64,000 bases of DNA from Actinomadura rubteroloni (GTDB lineage: Bacteria; Actinomycetota; Actinomycetes; Streptosporangiales; Streptosporangiaceae): NCBI RefSeq assembly GCF_002911665.1, contig NZ_MTBP01000003.1, positions 124,001 through 188,000 on the forward strand, written 5' to 3'. Positions 22,994-33,424 of the stretch are shown here, one piece after another; positions within the stretch are counted from its first letter, which is position 1; every line of letters starts with the position of its first letter. Made by a program: the position numbers and the translations under genes. The notes beneath the pieces are model-generated. The model saw only the letters and a list, made by a program, of their open reading frames with translations. It ran no database searches and had not been told where the DNA came from.

Positions 22994-24147
22994 GCGTCAC
23001 CGCCCCTTTCGGGTTCCGAGCCGCCGGCGTCGTCGCCGGGCTGAAGGACAGCGGAGCCCGCGACCTCGCCCTCGTCGTCAACTACGGACCGTCCCGCGCC
23101 GCCGCCGGGGTCTTCACCCGCAACCGCGTCAAGGCGGCGCCGGTCCTGTGGACCGAGCAGGTGCTGAAGGGCGGACGCGTCCACGCCGTCGTGCTGAACT
23201 CCGGCGGCGCGAACGCCTGCACCGGCACGGCCGGCTTCCAGGACACCCACGCCACCGCGGAGAAGGCCGCCGAGCTGCTGGGGGAGTCGGCCGGGGAGAT
23301 CGCGGTCTGCTCCACCGGGCTGATCGGCGAACGGCTCCCGATGGACCGGCTGCTGCCGGGCGTCGGCGCCGCCGTCGCCGCGCTGTCGCCCAACGTGGGC
23401 GGCCTGGACGCCGCCGACGCCATCCGCACCACCGACACCGTCGCCAAGATCGCGCACCGGCAGGGGACGGGCGGCTACCGGATCGGCGGCATGGCCAAGG
23501 GCGCGGGGATGCTCGCCCCGTCGCTGGCGACGATGCTCTGCGTCCTCACCACCGACGCCGACCTGGACGCCGCCGCCCTGGACCGGGCGCTGCGCGCGGC
23601 GACCGGCGCCACCCTGGACCGGCTGGACGCCGACGGCTGCCTGTCCACCAACGACACCGTCCTGCTGCTGGCGTCCGGATCGACGGGCATCACGCCCGAC
23701 GAGGCCGAGTTCACCGCCCTGCTCACCGACCTGTGCCTGGACCTCACCCGGCAGCTCCTCGTGGACGCCGAGGGCGCGTCCAAGGCGATCGCGATCGAGG
23801 TCGTCGGCGCCGGCGCCGTCGCCGACGCCGTCGCCGTGGGCCGCGCGGTCGCCCGCAACAACCTCCTCAAGTGCGCGATCCACGGCGAGGACCCGAACTG
23901 GGGACGGGTCCTGTCCGCCGTCGGCACGACCGACGCGGTGTTCGAGCCCGACCAGCTCAACGTCGCGATCAACGGCATCTGGGTCTGCCGGGGCGGCGCC
24001 GTCGGCGACGACCGCTCCAAGGTGGACCTGCGCCCCCGCGACGTGACGATCACGGTGGACCTGGCCGCCGGGCCGCACAGCGCGACCGTCTGGACGACCG
24101 ACCTCACGGCCGACTACGTCCACGAGAACTCGGCGTACTCGACATGA
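22990..24147 (+). CDS. argJ: Bifunctional ornithine acetyltransferase / N-acetylglutamate synthase
   Basis: This is a 385-aa precursor that self-cleaves between Ala and Thr in SLATMLCVL, with the nucleophile Thr181. It recycles the acetyl group from N-acetylornithine to glutamate, so the pathway needs no separate ArgE and possibly little ArgA. Flanking landmarks are LNSGGANACTG, CSTGLIGERLPMD and IHGEDPNWGRVLSA. The GTG start overlaps the argC stop and the end overlaps argB by ATGA. Confidence 0.97.
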   Translation: MSVTAPFGFRAAGVVAGLKDSGARDLALVVNYGPSRAAAGVFTRNRVKAAPVLWTEQVLKGGRVHAVVLNSGGANACTGTAGFQDTHATAEKAAELLGESAGEIAVCSTGLIGERLPMDRLLPGVGAAVAALSPNVGGLDAADAIRTTDTVAKIAHRQGTGGYRIGGMAKGAGMLAPSLATMLCVLTTDADLDAAALDRALRAATGATLDRLDADGCLSTNDTVLLLASGSTGITPDEAEFTALLTDLCLDLTRQLLVDAEGASKAIAIEVVGAGAVADAVAVGRAVARNNLLKCAIHGEDPNWGRVLSAVGTTDAVFEPDQLNVAINGIWVCRGGAVGDDRSKVDLRPRDVTITVDLAAGPHSATVWTTDLTADYVHENSAYST

Positions 24148-25082
24148 GCGCGATCTCGGGCGCGCGGATGCGCAGCAACCGGGCCGGGGTCCTGTCCAAG
24201 GCCGAGACGCTGATCAAGGCGCTGCCGTGGCTGGAGCGGTTCCACGGCACGACCGTCGTGATCAAGTACGGCGGGCACGCCATGAACGACGAGGAGCTGC
24301 GGCACTCGTTCGCCGAGGACATCGTGTTCCTGCGGTACGCGGGGCTGAAGCCGGTGATCGTCCACGGCGGCGGGCCGCAGATCAACGCGGCGCTGGCCGC
24401 CGCCGGGATCGAGTCCACCTTCACCGCCGGGCTGCGGGTGACGACGCCCGAGGCGATGGAGGTCGTCCGGATGGTCCTGGTCGGCCAGGTCGGCCGGGAC
24501 GTCGTCGGGCTGATCAACCGGCACGGCGCGTTCGCCGTCGGCATGTCCGGCGAGGACGCCAACCTGTTCACCGCCGAGCGCAAGCAGGCGATCGTGGACG
24601 GCGAGCCGGTCGACATCGGCCAGGTCGGCGAGATCGTCGAGGTGCAGGTCGGCGCGGTGCGGGCGCTGCTGGACGACGGGCGCGTCCCGGTCGTGTCCAG
24701 CGTCGCGCGCGGCGACGACGGCGAGGTCTACAACGTCAACGCCGACACCGCCGCCGCCGCGCTCGCCGTCGCGCTGGACGCCGCCAAGCTCGTCGTCCTC
24801 ACCGACGTCGAGGGCCTGTACGCCGACTGGCCCGACAGCGACGACGTCATCGACAACCTGACCACCGACGAGCTGGCCGTGCTGCTGCCCGGCCTGACGT
24901 CGGGGATGGTCCCGAAGATGGAGGCGTGCCTGCACGCCGTCCGGGGCGGGGTGCCGCAGGCGCACGTGCTGGACGGGCGCGTCCCGCACTCCCTGCTGCT
25001 GGAGATCTTCACCGACGAGGGCGTCGGGACCATGGTCCTGCCCAGCCCGTCCGGCCCGCCCGGCCCGAAGGAGGACTCGTGA
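24144..25082 (+). CDS. argB: Acetylglutamate kinase
   Basis: This is a 312-aa amino-acid kinase fold protein phosphorylating N-acetylglutamate. It has the phosphate-binding VVIKYGGHAM, the VIVHGGGPQI glycine motif and the C-terminal KLVVLTDVEGLY nucleotide segment. An N-terminal helix of about 25 residues is of the kind that supports hexamerisation and arginine feedback inhibition in other bacteria. ATG overlaps the argJ stop; the end overlaps argD by GTGA. Confidence 0.97.
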   Translation: MSAISGARMRSNRAGVLSKAETLIKALPWLERFHGTTVVIKYGGHAMNDEELRHSFAEDIVFLRYAGLKPVIVHGGGPQINAALAAAGIESTFTAGLRVTTPEAMEVVRMVLVGQVGRDVVGLINRHGAFAVGMSGEDANLFTAERKQAIVDGEPVDIGQVGEIVEVQVGAVRALLDDGRVPVVSSVARGDDGEVYNVNADTAAAALAVALDAAKLVVLTDVEGLYADWPDSDDVIDNLTTDELAVLLPGLTSGMVPKMEACLHAVRGGVPQAHVLDGRVPHSLLLEIFTDEGVGTMVLPSPSGPPGPKEDS

Positions 25083-26272
25083 CCAACGCCGATCTCCGGA
25101 GCCGGTTCGCCGACGTGTTCATGCCGAACTACGGCGTTCCGCCCGTCGCGCTGGTGCGCGGCGAGGGCGCCCGCGTCTGGGACGCCGACGGCACCGAGTA
25201 CCTCGACCTCATCGGCGGCATCGCGGTGTCGTCGCTCGGGCACGGTCACCCGGTGCTGGCCGCCGCCGTCGCCGAGCAGGCCGCACGGCTCGCCCACACC
25301 TCGAACCTGTTCGTCAACGAGCCGTCGGTGCGGCTCGCCGAGCGGCTGGTCGCGCTGGCCGGCGGGGACGCGCGGGTGTTCCTCGCCAACAGTGGCACCG
25401 AGGCCAACGAGGCCGCGCTCAAGATCGCGATCAAGTACGGCAAGGCGAACGGGCGGCCGTACGTCGTCGCGACCGAGAACGGCTTCCATGGGCGGACGCT
25501 AGGCGCGCTGTCGCTGACCGGCAAGCGCTCGATCCGCGACCCGTTCGGGCCGTTCGCGCTGGACGTCCGGTTCGTCCCGTACGGGGACGCCGACGCCCTG
25601 CGCGCCGCCGTCACCGACCAGTGCGCCGCCGTCTTCCTGGAGCCCACGCAGGGCGAGGCGGGCGTCGTCCCGCCCCCGGCGGGCTACTTCACCGCCGCCC
25701 GGGAGATCTGCGACGCGACCGGCGCGCTGCTGGTCGCCGACGAGATCCAGTCCGCGATCGGCCGCACCGGCGCCTGGTTCGCCTGGCAGCACGAAAACAC
25801 CCGGCCGGACGTGCTGACGCTGGCCAAGGGGCTCGGCGGCGGGCTGCCCGTCGGGGCGTGCCTGGCGTTCGGCGCGCACGCCACGACGTTCGCCAAGGGC
25901 GACCACGGCAGCACCTTCGGCGGCAACCCGGTCGCCGCCGCCGCGGCCCTCGCCGTCCTGGACACCATCGAGCGCGACGGGCTCCTCGCGCACGCGGCGG
26001 CGGTCGGCGACACCCTCGCCGCCGGGATCGCGGCCGTGGACCACCCGCTGCTCGCGGGCGTCCGGGGCCGGGGCCTGTGGCGGGCGCTGGTCCTCACCGG
26101 GCCCGCCGCGCCCGCCGTCGAGGCCGCCGCCCGCGACGCCGGATTCCTCGTCAACGCCGTCCAGGCCGACGCGGTCCGGCTCGCCCCTCCGCTGATCCTC
26201 ACCGACGCGCAGGCCCGGTCCTTCACGGCGGCCCTCCCCGCCGTCCTGGACGCCGCGCAGAAAGCGAGCTGA
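25079..26272 (+). CDS. argD: Acetylornithine aminotransferase
   Basis: This is a 397-aa class III PLP-dependent aminotransferase. Its substrate and cofactor motifs are FLANSGTEANEAALK, FHGRTLGALSLT, the DEIQSAIGRTG segment, and LTLAKGLGGGLPVGA with the PLP Lys250. It converts N-acetylglutamate semialdehyde to N-acetylornithine and may also serve lysine synthesis (DapC activity) as in other bacteria. It overlaps argB, and argF follows after four bases. Confidence 0.97.
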   Translation: MTNADLRSRFADVFMPNYGVPPVALVRGEGARVWDADGTEYLDLIGGIAVSSLGHGHPVLAAAVAEQAARLAHTSNLFVNEPSVRLAERLVALAGGDARVFLANSGTEANEAALKIAIKYGKANGRPYVVATENGFHGRTLGALSLTGKRSIRDPFGPFALDVRFVPYGDADALRAAVTDQCAAVFLEPTQGEAGVVPPPAGYFTAAREICDATGALLVADEIQSAIGRTGAWFAWQHENTRPDVLTLAKGLGGGLPVGACLAFGAHATTFAKGDHGSTFGGNPVAAAAALAVLDTIERDGLLAHAAAVGDTLAAGIAAVDHPLLAGVRGRGLWRALVLTGPAAPAVEAAARDAGFLVNAVQADAVRLAPPLILTDAQARSFTAALPAVLDAAQKAS

Positions 26273-26276
26273 GCGC

Positions 26277-27203
26277 ATGTCCCCGAAGGTCCGCCACTTC
26301 CTCCGCGACGACGACCTCACCCCCGCCGAGCAGGCCGACGTCCTCGACCTCGCCGCCGCGCTGAAGAAAGACCGGTTCGCCCGCCGTCCGCTGGACGGCC
26401 CCCGGTCCGTCGCCGTGCTGTTCGACAAGCCGTCCACCCGCACCCGCGTGTCCTTCGCCGTCGGGATCGCCGAGCTGGGCGGGCACGCGCTGATCATGGA
26501 CGCCGGGTCCAGCCAGCTCGGCCGGGGCGAACCGATCTCCGACACCGCGCGGGTCCTGGAGCGCCAGGTCAGCGCGATCGTCTGGCGGACGGCCGGGCAG
26601 GAGCGCATCGAGGAGATGGCCGCCGGGACGACCGTGCCCGTCGTCAACGCCCTCACCGACGAGTTCCACCCGTGCCAGATCCTCGCCGACCTCCAGACCG
26701 TCCGCGAGGAGTTCGGCGACCTCGCCGGGCGCACCCTCGCCTACTTCGGCGACGGCGCCAACAACATGGCGCACTCCTACCTGCTCGGCTGCGCGACCGC
26801 CGGGATGAACGTCCGGATCGCCGCGCCCGAGGACCTGCCGCCCGACCCCGCCGTCGTGGACCGCGCCATCGCCATCGCCGCCGGGACCGGCGGATCGGTG
26901 ACCGTCACGGCCGACGCCGAGCAGGCCGCAGCCGGGGCCGACGTCCTCGCGACGGATACATGGGTGTCGATGGGTCAGGAAGGCAAGGACACGAGCCGGT
27001 ACGAGCCGTACGCTGTGGACGAGGCACTGCTCGCGTCCGCCGCGCCCGGCGCGGTGGTCCTGCACTGCCTGCCCGCCTACCGCGGCAAGGAGATCGCCGC
27101 GACCGTCCTGGACGGCCCCCGCAGCCGTGTCTGGAACGAGGCGGAGAACCGGCTGCACGCCCAGAAGGCGCTGCTGACCTGGCTCCTGGAGAGATCGACA
27201 TGA
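26277..27203 (+). CDS. argF: Ornithine carbamoyltransferase
   Basis: This is a 308-aa transcarbamylase. The carbamoyl-phosphate motif is KPSTRTRVSFAVG, the signature FHPCQILADLQT, and the ornithine loop HCLPAYRGKEI near the C-terminus. A biosynthetic role follows from its place in the operon between argD and argR. The ATG follows the argD stop by four bases, and the end overlaps the argR ATG. Confidence 0.97.
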   Translation: MSPKVRHFLRDDDLTPAEQADVLDLAAALKKDRFARRPLDGPRSVAVLFDKPSTRTRVSFAVGIAELGGHALIMDAGSSQLGRGEPISDTARVLERQVSAIVWRTAGQERIEEMAAGTTVPVVNALTDEFHPCQILADLQTVREEFGDLAGRTLAYFGDGANNMAHSYLLGCATAGMNVRIAAPEDLPPDPAVVDRAIAIAAGTGGSVTVTADAEQAAAGADVLATDTWVSMGQEGKDTSRYEPYAVDEALLASAAPGAVVLHCLPAYRGKEIAATVLDGPRSRVWNEAENRLHAQKALLTWLLERST

Positions 27204-27715
27204 CCACGCCGATGACCAAGGCCGCCCGGCACGCCAAGGTGATCGAACTGCTCGGCCGCCATCCGGTCCACTCGCAGCCCGAGCTGGCCCGGCTCCTCGG
27301 CGACGCCGGGCTGGAGGTCACCCAGGCGACCCTGTCGCGCGACCTGGTCGAGATCGGCGCCGTCCGGCTGCGGGCCGACGACGGCAGTCTCGTCTACGCC
27401 GTCCCGGGCGAGGGCGGCGACCGCATCCGCCGCGCCCGCACCGGCTCCACCGAGTCGTTCACCGGCCGGCTCACCCGGCTCGCCGCCGAACTGCTGGTGT
27501 CGGCCGAGGCGTCGGCGAACCTCGTGATCGTCCGGACGCCGGCCGGTGCCGCGCAGTACCTCGCGTCGGCCATCGACCACGCCGAATGGCCGTCGATCCT
27601 CGGCACCGTCGCCGGCGACGACTCGATCCTCGTCATCGCCCGCGACCCCGACGGCGGCGCGGACCTGGCGAACGCGCTGCTGCGGCTCGCGGCCGGACGC
27701 GAACGACGAAGTTAG
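27200..27715 (+). CDS. argR: Arginine repressor
   Basis: This is a 171-aa regulator with an N-terminal winged helix (HSQPELARLLGDAGLEVTQATLSRDL) and a C-terminal hexamerisation/arginine-binding domain ending GTVAGDDSILVIARD. With bound arginine it represses the operon, most likely at the ATGCAT-rich sequence before argC. The ATG overlaps the argF stop; a second in-frame ATG four codons later is possible. argG follows after 72 bases without a terminator. Confidence 0.96.
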   Translation: MTTPMTKAARHAKVIELLGRHPVHSQPELARLLGDAGLEVTQATLSRDLVEIGAVRLRADDGSLVYAVPGEGGDRIRRARTGSTESFTGRLTRLAAELLVSAEASANLVIVRTPAGAAQYLASAIDHAEWPSILGTVAGDDSILVIARDPDGGADLANALLRLAAGRERRS

Positions 27716-27787
27716 GGGCGCCCCGCCCCCGGCCCCCGCAGCCACACCCCGTCCACACCGAACCTTCGTCATGGGAGAAGCACCAGC

Positions 27788-28987
27788 ATGAGCGAGCGCG
27801 TCGTTCTCGCGTACTCCGGCGGCCTGGACACCTCGGTCGCCATCCCGTTCCTCGCCGAGCAGACCGGGGGCGAGGTCGTCGCGGTCGCGGTCGACCTCGG
27901 CCAGGGCGGCGAGGACCTGGAGACCATCCGCAAGCGGGCGCTGGCCTGCGGCGCCGTCGAGGCCGTCGTCATCGACGCCCGCGAGGAGTTCGCCGCGGAC
28001 TTCTGCTTCCCGGCCCTGCGCGCCAACGCCCTCTACATGGACCGCTACCCGCTCGTGTCGGCGCTGTCGCGGCCCCTGATCGTCAAGCACCTCGTCGCGG
28101 CGGCCAAGACGTTCGGCGGGACGGTCGTCTCGCACGGCTGCACCGGCAAGGGCAACGACCAGGTCCGCTTCGAGGCCGGGCTGTCGGCCCTGCACCCCGA
28201 GCTGAAGGTCATCGCGCCCGCCCGCGACTACGCCTGGACGCGCGACAAGGCCATCGCGTTCGCCGAGGACAAGGGCCTGCCGATCGACGTGTCGGCCAAG
28301 TCGCCCTACTCCATCGACCAGAACCTGTGGGGACGCGCGGTCGAGACCGGCTTCCTGGAGGACATCTGGAACGGGCCGGTCGAGGACCTGTACTCCTACA
28401 CCGCCGACCCGGCCGAGCCCCGCGAGGCCGACGAGGTCGTCATCACGTTCAAGGGCGGCGTCCCGACCGCGCTGGACGGCCGCGCCCTCACCCCGTTCCA
28501 GATCGTGGACGAGCTGAACCGCCGTGCGGGCGCCCAGGGCGTCGGCCGCATCGACATGGTCGAGGACCGGCTCGTCGGCATCAAGAGCCGCGAGGTGTAC
28601 GAGGCGCCCGCCGCGATCGCGCTGATCACCGCGCACATGGAGCTGGAGAGCGTCACCGTCGAGCGCGACCTCGCCCGCTTCAAGCGGTCGGTGGACCAGC
28701 GCTGGGGCGAGCTGGTCTACGACGGCCTCTGGTTCTCGCCGCTGAAGGACGCGCTGGACGCGTTCATCGCCGACGCGCAGCGGCACGTGTCCGGGGACGT
28801 CCGCCTCACCCTGCACGCGGGCCGGGCCGTGGTGACCGGACGCCGCAGCGACGCGTCCCTCTACAGCTACGACCTCGCCACCTACGACACCGGCGACACC
28901 TTCGACCAGAGCCTCGCCAAGGGCTTCGTCGAACTGTGGAGCCTGCCCACCAAGATCGCCTCGATGCGGGACCGGGGCCAGGGCTGA
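27788..28987 (+). CDS. argG: Argininosuccinate synthase
   Basis: This is a 399-aa enzyme joining citrulline and aspartate with ATP. The PP-loop AYSGGLDTSV is at about 9-18, followed by HGCTGKGNDQVRFE, the SPYSIDQNLWGR segment and the C-terminal tetramerisation helix. The ATG follows GGGAGAAGC. A strong hairpin with four Ts follows eight bases after the stop, so part of the transcript may end before argH. Confidence 0.97.
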   Translation: MSERVVLAYSGGLDTSVAIPFLAEQTGGEVVAVAVDLGQGGEDLETIRKRALACGAVEAVVIDAREEFAADFCFPALRANALYMDRYPLVSALSRPLIVKHLVAAAKTFGGTVVSHGCTGKGNDQVRFEAGLSALHPELKVIAPARDYAWTRDKAIAFAEDKGLPIDVSAKSPYSIDQNLWGRAVETGFLEDIWNGPVEDLYSYTADPAEPREADEVVITFKGGVPTALDGRALTPFQIVDELNRRAGAQGVGRIDMVEDRLVGIKSREVYEAPAAIALITAHMELESVTVERDLARFKRSVDQRWGELVYDGLWFSPLKDALDAFIADAQRHVSGDVRLTLHAGRAVVTGRRSDASLYSYDLATYDTGDTFDQSLAKGFVELWSLPTKIASMRDRGQG

Positions 28988-28994
28988 CGCGCCG

Positions 28995-29025
28995 CCGGGC
29001 GCCGCGGCCGGCGGCGCCCGGTTTT
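28995..29025 (+). terminator. Intercistronic terminator between argG and argH
   Basis: A perfect 10-bp GC stem (CCGGGCGCCG paired with CGGCGCCCGG) with a 7-base loop runs straight into TTTTG. It lies inside the arginine cluster, so it could reduce argH expression or separate it. No strong new promoter is visible in the 66 bases before argH. Confidence 0.7.
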
Positions 29026-29091
29026 GCGCAACCGCACCGCGGGGGTGTAAGCCCTGCGGGGAGAACGTACGAACCTGGGAAGAGGATTTTC

Positions 29092-30512
<1,421 letters not shown>

Positions 30513-30516
<4 letters not shown>

Positions 30517-31151
30517 CGGACGCGCCGCTGCCGCGTGCGTTCTTCGACCGTCCGGTGGAATTGGTCGCGCCTGATCTTTTGGGGCGTGTCCTCACGCACG
30601 ACACGCCGTCCGGGACGGTCGCCGTCCGCGTCACCGAGACCGAGGCGTACGCGGGGCCGCTGGACCCCGCGTCGCACGCCTACCGGGGGCGGACGCCGCG
30701 CGTCGAGGTGATGTTCGGGCCGCCGGGACACGCCTACGTGTACTTCACGTACGGGATGCACTTCTGCGTGAACCTGGTGTGCGGGCCTCCCGGGACGGCG
30801 TCGGCCGTGCTTTTGCGCGCGGGCGAGGTGGTGGCGGGGGCGGAGACGGCTGCGGCGCGGCGGCTGCGGTCGTCCGCGCGTGACCTGGCGCGCGGGCCGG
30901 CGCGGTTGTGCCAGGCGCTCGGGATCGTCCGGGAGCACAACGGGCTGGACGTGTGCTCGGGTGGGCCGTTGCGGATCTCGTCCGGCGATTCGGCGCCCGC
31001 GTCGGTGCTGAGCGGGCCTCGGGTCGGGGTGTCGAGCGCCAAGGACGTGCCGTGGCGGTACTGGATCGAGGACGACCCGTTCGTCTCGCCGTACCGCGCG
31101 CACGTCCCGCGCCGCCGCCGTCCGGGCGCGGCGGGAAAGTCGGTACCGTGA
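30513..31151 (+). CDS. 3-methyladenine DNA glycosylase (AAG/MPG family)
   Basis: This is a 212-aa base-excision repair enzyme of the alkyladenine DNA glycosylase fold. The core motif RVTETEAYAGPLDPASHAYRG includes the catalytic Glu, followed by the MFGPPGHAYVYFTYGMHFCVN segment characteristic of AAG. The C-terminal DPFVSPYRA is also typical. It is coupled to argH by ATGA, a neighbourhood repeated in other actinomycetes, although the two functions are unrelated. The tail is basic. Confidence 0.93.
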
Positions 31152-31152
31152 A

Positions 31153-31182
31153 GACGCGTCCGGCCGCCATGCTGGACGCGTC
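31153..31182 (+). other. Perfect hairpin between the glycosylase gene and tyrS
   Basis: GACGCGTCC (31153-31161) and GGACGCGTC (31174-31182) form a 9-bp perfect stem with a 12-base loop, 29 bases before the tyrS GTG. No U run follows, and the Shine-Dalgarno (GGAGAAGAG) lies outside the stem. It may be a weak terminator or an mRNA boundary. Confidence 0.45.
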
Positions 31183-31211
31183 CCCTATTCGATCCGGAGA
31201 AGAGAACCGAC

Positions 31212-32486
31212 GTGACCGACATCCTCGACGATCTCGCGTGGCGCGATCTGATCGCGCAGTCCACCGATCCGAGTGAACTGCGGGCGCTGCTCGCCGCGGG
31301 GCCGGTCACGCTCTATTGCGGATTCGACCCGACGGCGCCGTCGCTGCACGTGGGGAATCTGCTGCAGATCCTGACGCTGCGGCGGTTCCAGCTCGCCGGG
31401 CACCGTCCTATCGGGCTCGTCGGCGGCGCGACCGGGCTGATCGGTGACCCGAGCGGCAAGAGCGCCGAGCGCGTCCTGAACTCGACGGAGACCGTCGCCG
31501 GCTGGGTGGAGCGCATCCGCGACCAGGTGTCGAAGTTCCTGGACTTCGAGGGGGCGCACGCCGCCCGGATGGTCAGCAACCTCGACTGGACCGGCCCGAT
31601 GTCGGTGATCGAGTTCCTGCGCGACATCGGCAAGCACTTCCCGGTGAACCGGATGCTCGCGCGCGAGACCGTCAAGGCCCGGCTGGACACGACCGGCATC
31701 AGCTACACCGAGTTCAGCTACGTCCTGCTCCAGTCGATGGACTTCCTGGAGCTGTACCGCCGGTACGGCTGCCTGCTCCAGACCGGCGGCAGCGACCAGT
31801 GGGGCAACCTGACGGCGGGCGTGGACCTGATCCGCCGCGCCGAGGGCGGTGTGGCCCATGCGCTGACGACGCCGCTGCTCACCAAGGCGGACGGCACCAA
31901 GTTCGGCAAGACGGCCGGCGGCGAGACGTACTGGCTCGACCCCGACCTGACGTCGCCGTACGCGTTCTACCAGTTCTGGATCAACGCCGACGACCGGGAC
32001 GTCGAGAAGTTCCTCAAGGTCTTCTCGTTCCGCTCCTGCGAGGAGATCGAGGCGCTGCTGAAGGAGGGCGCGGACCGTCCCGCGCTCCGCCTGCCGCAGC
32101 GCGCTCTGGCGGACGAGATGACGACGCTCGTCCACGGCGCCGACGAAACGTCCCGCGTGACGGCCGCGTCCCGCGCCCTCTTCGGCCAGGGCTCGCTGAC
32201 CGACCTGGACGAACGCACGTTGCGCTCCGCCCTGGCCGAAGTCCCGCGCACCGAGGTCACCCCCGACGCCCTACCGTCGGTAGCCGACCTGCTGGCGGCG
32301 TCCGGCCTCTGCAAGAGCAAATCCGAAGCACGCCGCGCGATCGCCCAGGGCGGCGCGTACGTGAACAACGCAAAGGTCGAGTCCGAAGACGCCGTACCGT
32401 CGACATCCGACCTCCTCCACGGCCGCTACCTGGTGCTGCGCCGAGGCAAGCGCAACATCGGCGGCGTAGAGGTCACCGGAGCCTGA
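31212..32486 (+). CDS. tyrS: Tyrosyl-tRNA synthetase
   Basis: This is a 424-aa class I enzyme. The HIGH-type motif is LHVGN in CGFDPTAPSLHVGNLL, the tyrosine-specific segment is QSMDFLELYRRYGCLLQTGG, and the KMSKS loop is KFGKT in DGTKFGKTAGG. An S4 RNA-binding domain (GLCKSKSEARRAIAQGG) closes the protein, the usual bacterial TyrRS layout. GTG start with GGAGAAGAG upstream. A very strong terminator follows. No T-box leader is present. Confidence 0.97.
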   Translation: MTDILDDLAWRDLIAQSTDPSELRALLAAGPVTLYCGFDPTAPSLHVGNLLQILTLRRFQLAGHRPIGLVGGATGLIGDPSGKSAERVLNSTETVAGWVERIRDQVSKFLDFEGAHAARMVSNLDWTGPMSVIEFLRDIGKHFPVNRMLARETVKARLDTTGISYTEFSYVLLQSMDFLELYRRYGCLLQTGGSDQWGNLTAGVDLIRRAEGGVAHALTTPLLTKADGTKFGKTAGGETYWLDPDLTSPYAFYQFWINADDRDVEKFLKVFSFRSCEEIEALLKEGADRPALRLPQRALADEMTTLVHGADETSRVTAASRALFGQGSLTDLDERTLRSALAEVPRTEVTPDALPSVADLLAASGLCKSKSEARRAIAQGGAYVNNAKVESEDAVPSTSDLLHGRYLVLRRGKRNIGGVEVTGA

Positions 32487-32492
32487 CGCGCG

Positions 32493-32530
32493 GAGCCCGG
32501 CATCCCTTCTCGGGATGCCGGGCTCTTTCC
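32493..32530 (+). terminator. tyrS terminator
   Basis: A perfect 14-bp stem (GAGCCCGGCATCCC paired with GGGATGCCGGGCTC) with a TTCTC loop is followed by TTTCC. It ends 13 bases before the stop codon of the converging HTH gene. Confidence 0.9.
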
Positions 32531-32542
32531 GTTGGGTGTGGG

Positions 32543-32881
32543 TCAGCCGAGTCCGTCGCGGACGGCCTTGATGAGGGCGGTGGCGTCGCCGTCGAAGTAG
32601 TCGCGGATGACGGCGTTCAGGACGGCGCGGGCGCGGGGGTTGGGCCTCGGCACGGGGTCGGGGTCGGCCGCGGCCGCGGGGTCGGGCCCGTTGCCGACCT
32701 GGAGCAGGTTGTGGATCTCGGACGCGTGGTAGCGCCGGTGCCCCGACGGCAGCGTGATCGGGTTGAGCGTCCCGGTCCGCGCCCACCGCGTGACGGTCTT
32801 CGGATCGACGCGGAAGAAGTTCGCGACCTCGGCCGGGGTGTAGAGGGTCGGCTGCTGGGGTTCTTCGGGCTTTTTGGTCAT
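32543..32881 (-). CDS. BldC-like MerR-fold DNA-binding protein
   Basis: This is a 112-aa protein whose first 60 residues form a MerR/excisionase winged helix: YTPAEVANFFRVDPKTVTRW, then ARTGTLNPITLPSGHRRY. This is the BldC pattern (TPxEVAxxxRVxPKTVxRWA...GHRRY). A Pro/Asp-rich linker and a short helix (LNAVIRDYFDGDATALIKAV) follow, which BldC lacks. BldC is a small developmental regulator, and phage or element excisionases look alike; no integrase is nearby. It converges on tyrS and is followed upstream by an unknown gene 46 bases away. Confidence 0.75.
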   Translation of the reverse strand: MTKKPEEPQQPTLYTPAEVANFFRVDPKTVTRWARTGTLNPITLPSGHRRYHASEIHNLLQVGNGPDPAAAADPDPVPRPNPRARAVLNAVIRDYFDGDATALIKAVRDGLG

Positions 32882-32927
32882 GGTGATGGGGTTCCGGTTC
32901 TCGGTCTCGGTTTCTGTTTTCGGGGAC

Positions 32928-33242
32928 TTACGGGGCGGTCGCTTCCGGCGGACCGCCCTCCCCGACCGGTCCGCCGTTACCCGACCGCCCGGCCAGCCGC
33001 GCAGCCTTGCCGTCCTGGTGCTGCATGAGGGCTTTGAGGCCCTTCAGATCCAGCGCGACGACGACGTAGAGCAACCCGGCCCGCTCCTGCTCATGGGTGA
33101 GCGGACGCCGCAGGCTGCACTTCCACGTCCCGTCGAGCGCGATGTAGGGCCGCATCCACCGGCCCTCGGGCTCCCGGTACCCCGGCAGCGGCTCACGATG
33201 ATCGATCCGAATGAACTCCCGGCGTTTCTCCGGCCCGCTCAC
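32928..33242 (-). CDS. Hypothetical protein, 104 aa
   Basis: I do not recognise this protein. It has a GTG start and reads as a compact soluble protein with a Trp/Tyr-rich middle (EGRWMRPYIALDGTWKC), a hydrophobic strand (GLLYVVVALDLKGL) and a Gly/Pro-rich tail. It lies between the BldC-like and XRE genes on the same strand and may belong with them. Its codon usage is coding-like. Start and function are uncertain. Confidence 0.5.
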   Translation of the reverse strand: MSGPEKRREFIRIDHREPLPGYREPEGRWMRPYIALDGTWKCSLRRPLTHEQERAGLLYVVVALDLKGLKALMQHQDGKAARLAGRSGNGGPVGEGGPPEATAP

Positions 33243-33338
33243 CCGGCACCGCCAGATATTCCACCAATAGCGGCATAAGCCACATTGGTGATCTCACACC
33301 TGATCAAAACCCCTCCCAACCATCGGTGTCATGGTTGG

Positions 33339-33365
33339 AAAAGTTAAACCCGACCCCAGTCGGGT
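33339..33365 (-). terminator. Terminator of the XRE regulator gene
   Basis: Read on the minus strand, ACCCGAC-TGGG-GTCGGGT (plus 33348-33365) forms a 7-bp stem followed by TTAACTTTT. A second 8-bp inverted repeat, CCAACCAT/ATGGTTGG (33316-33323 and 33331-33338), lies immediately beyond. The rest of 33243-33424 is relatively AT-rich and holds no gene that I can see. Confidence 0.6.
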
Positions 33366-33424
33366 GTCATTGGCACTCTTGGAGAGAGCGTGCCGCAAGT
33401 ACCCAAGGCCGTAGTACTCCGAGG

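Noticed and set aside
31152..31211. A T-box riboswitch before tyrS
   Set aside because: The leader is only 60 bases and has no specifier stem, T-box motif or terminator; only a simple 9-bp hairpin is present.
32543..32881. Excisionase of an integrated element
   Set aside because: The HTH would fit, but there is no integrase, replication or transfer gene, tRNA or attachment duplication in the neighbourhood; BldC-like regulator is the safer call.
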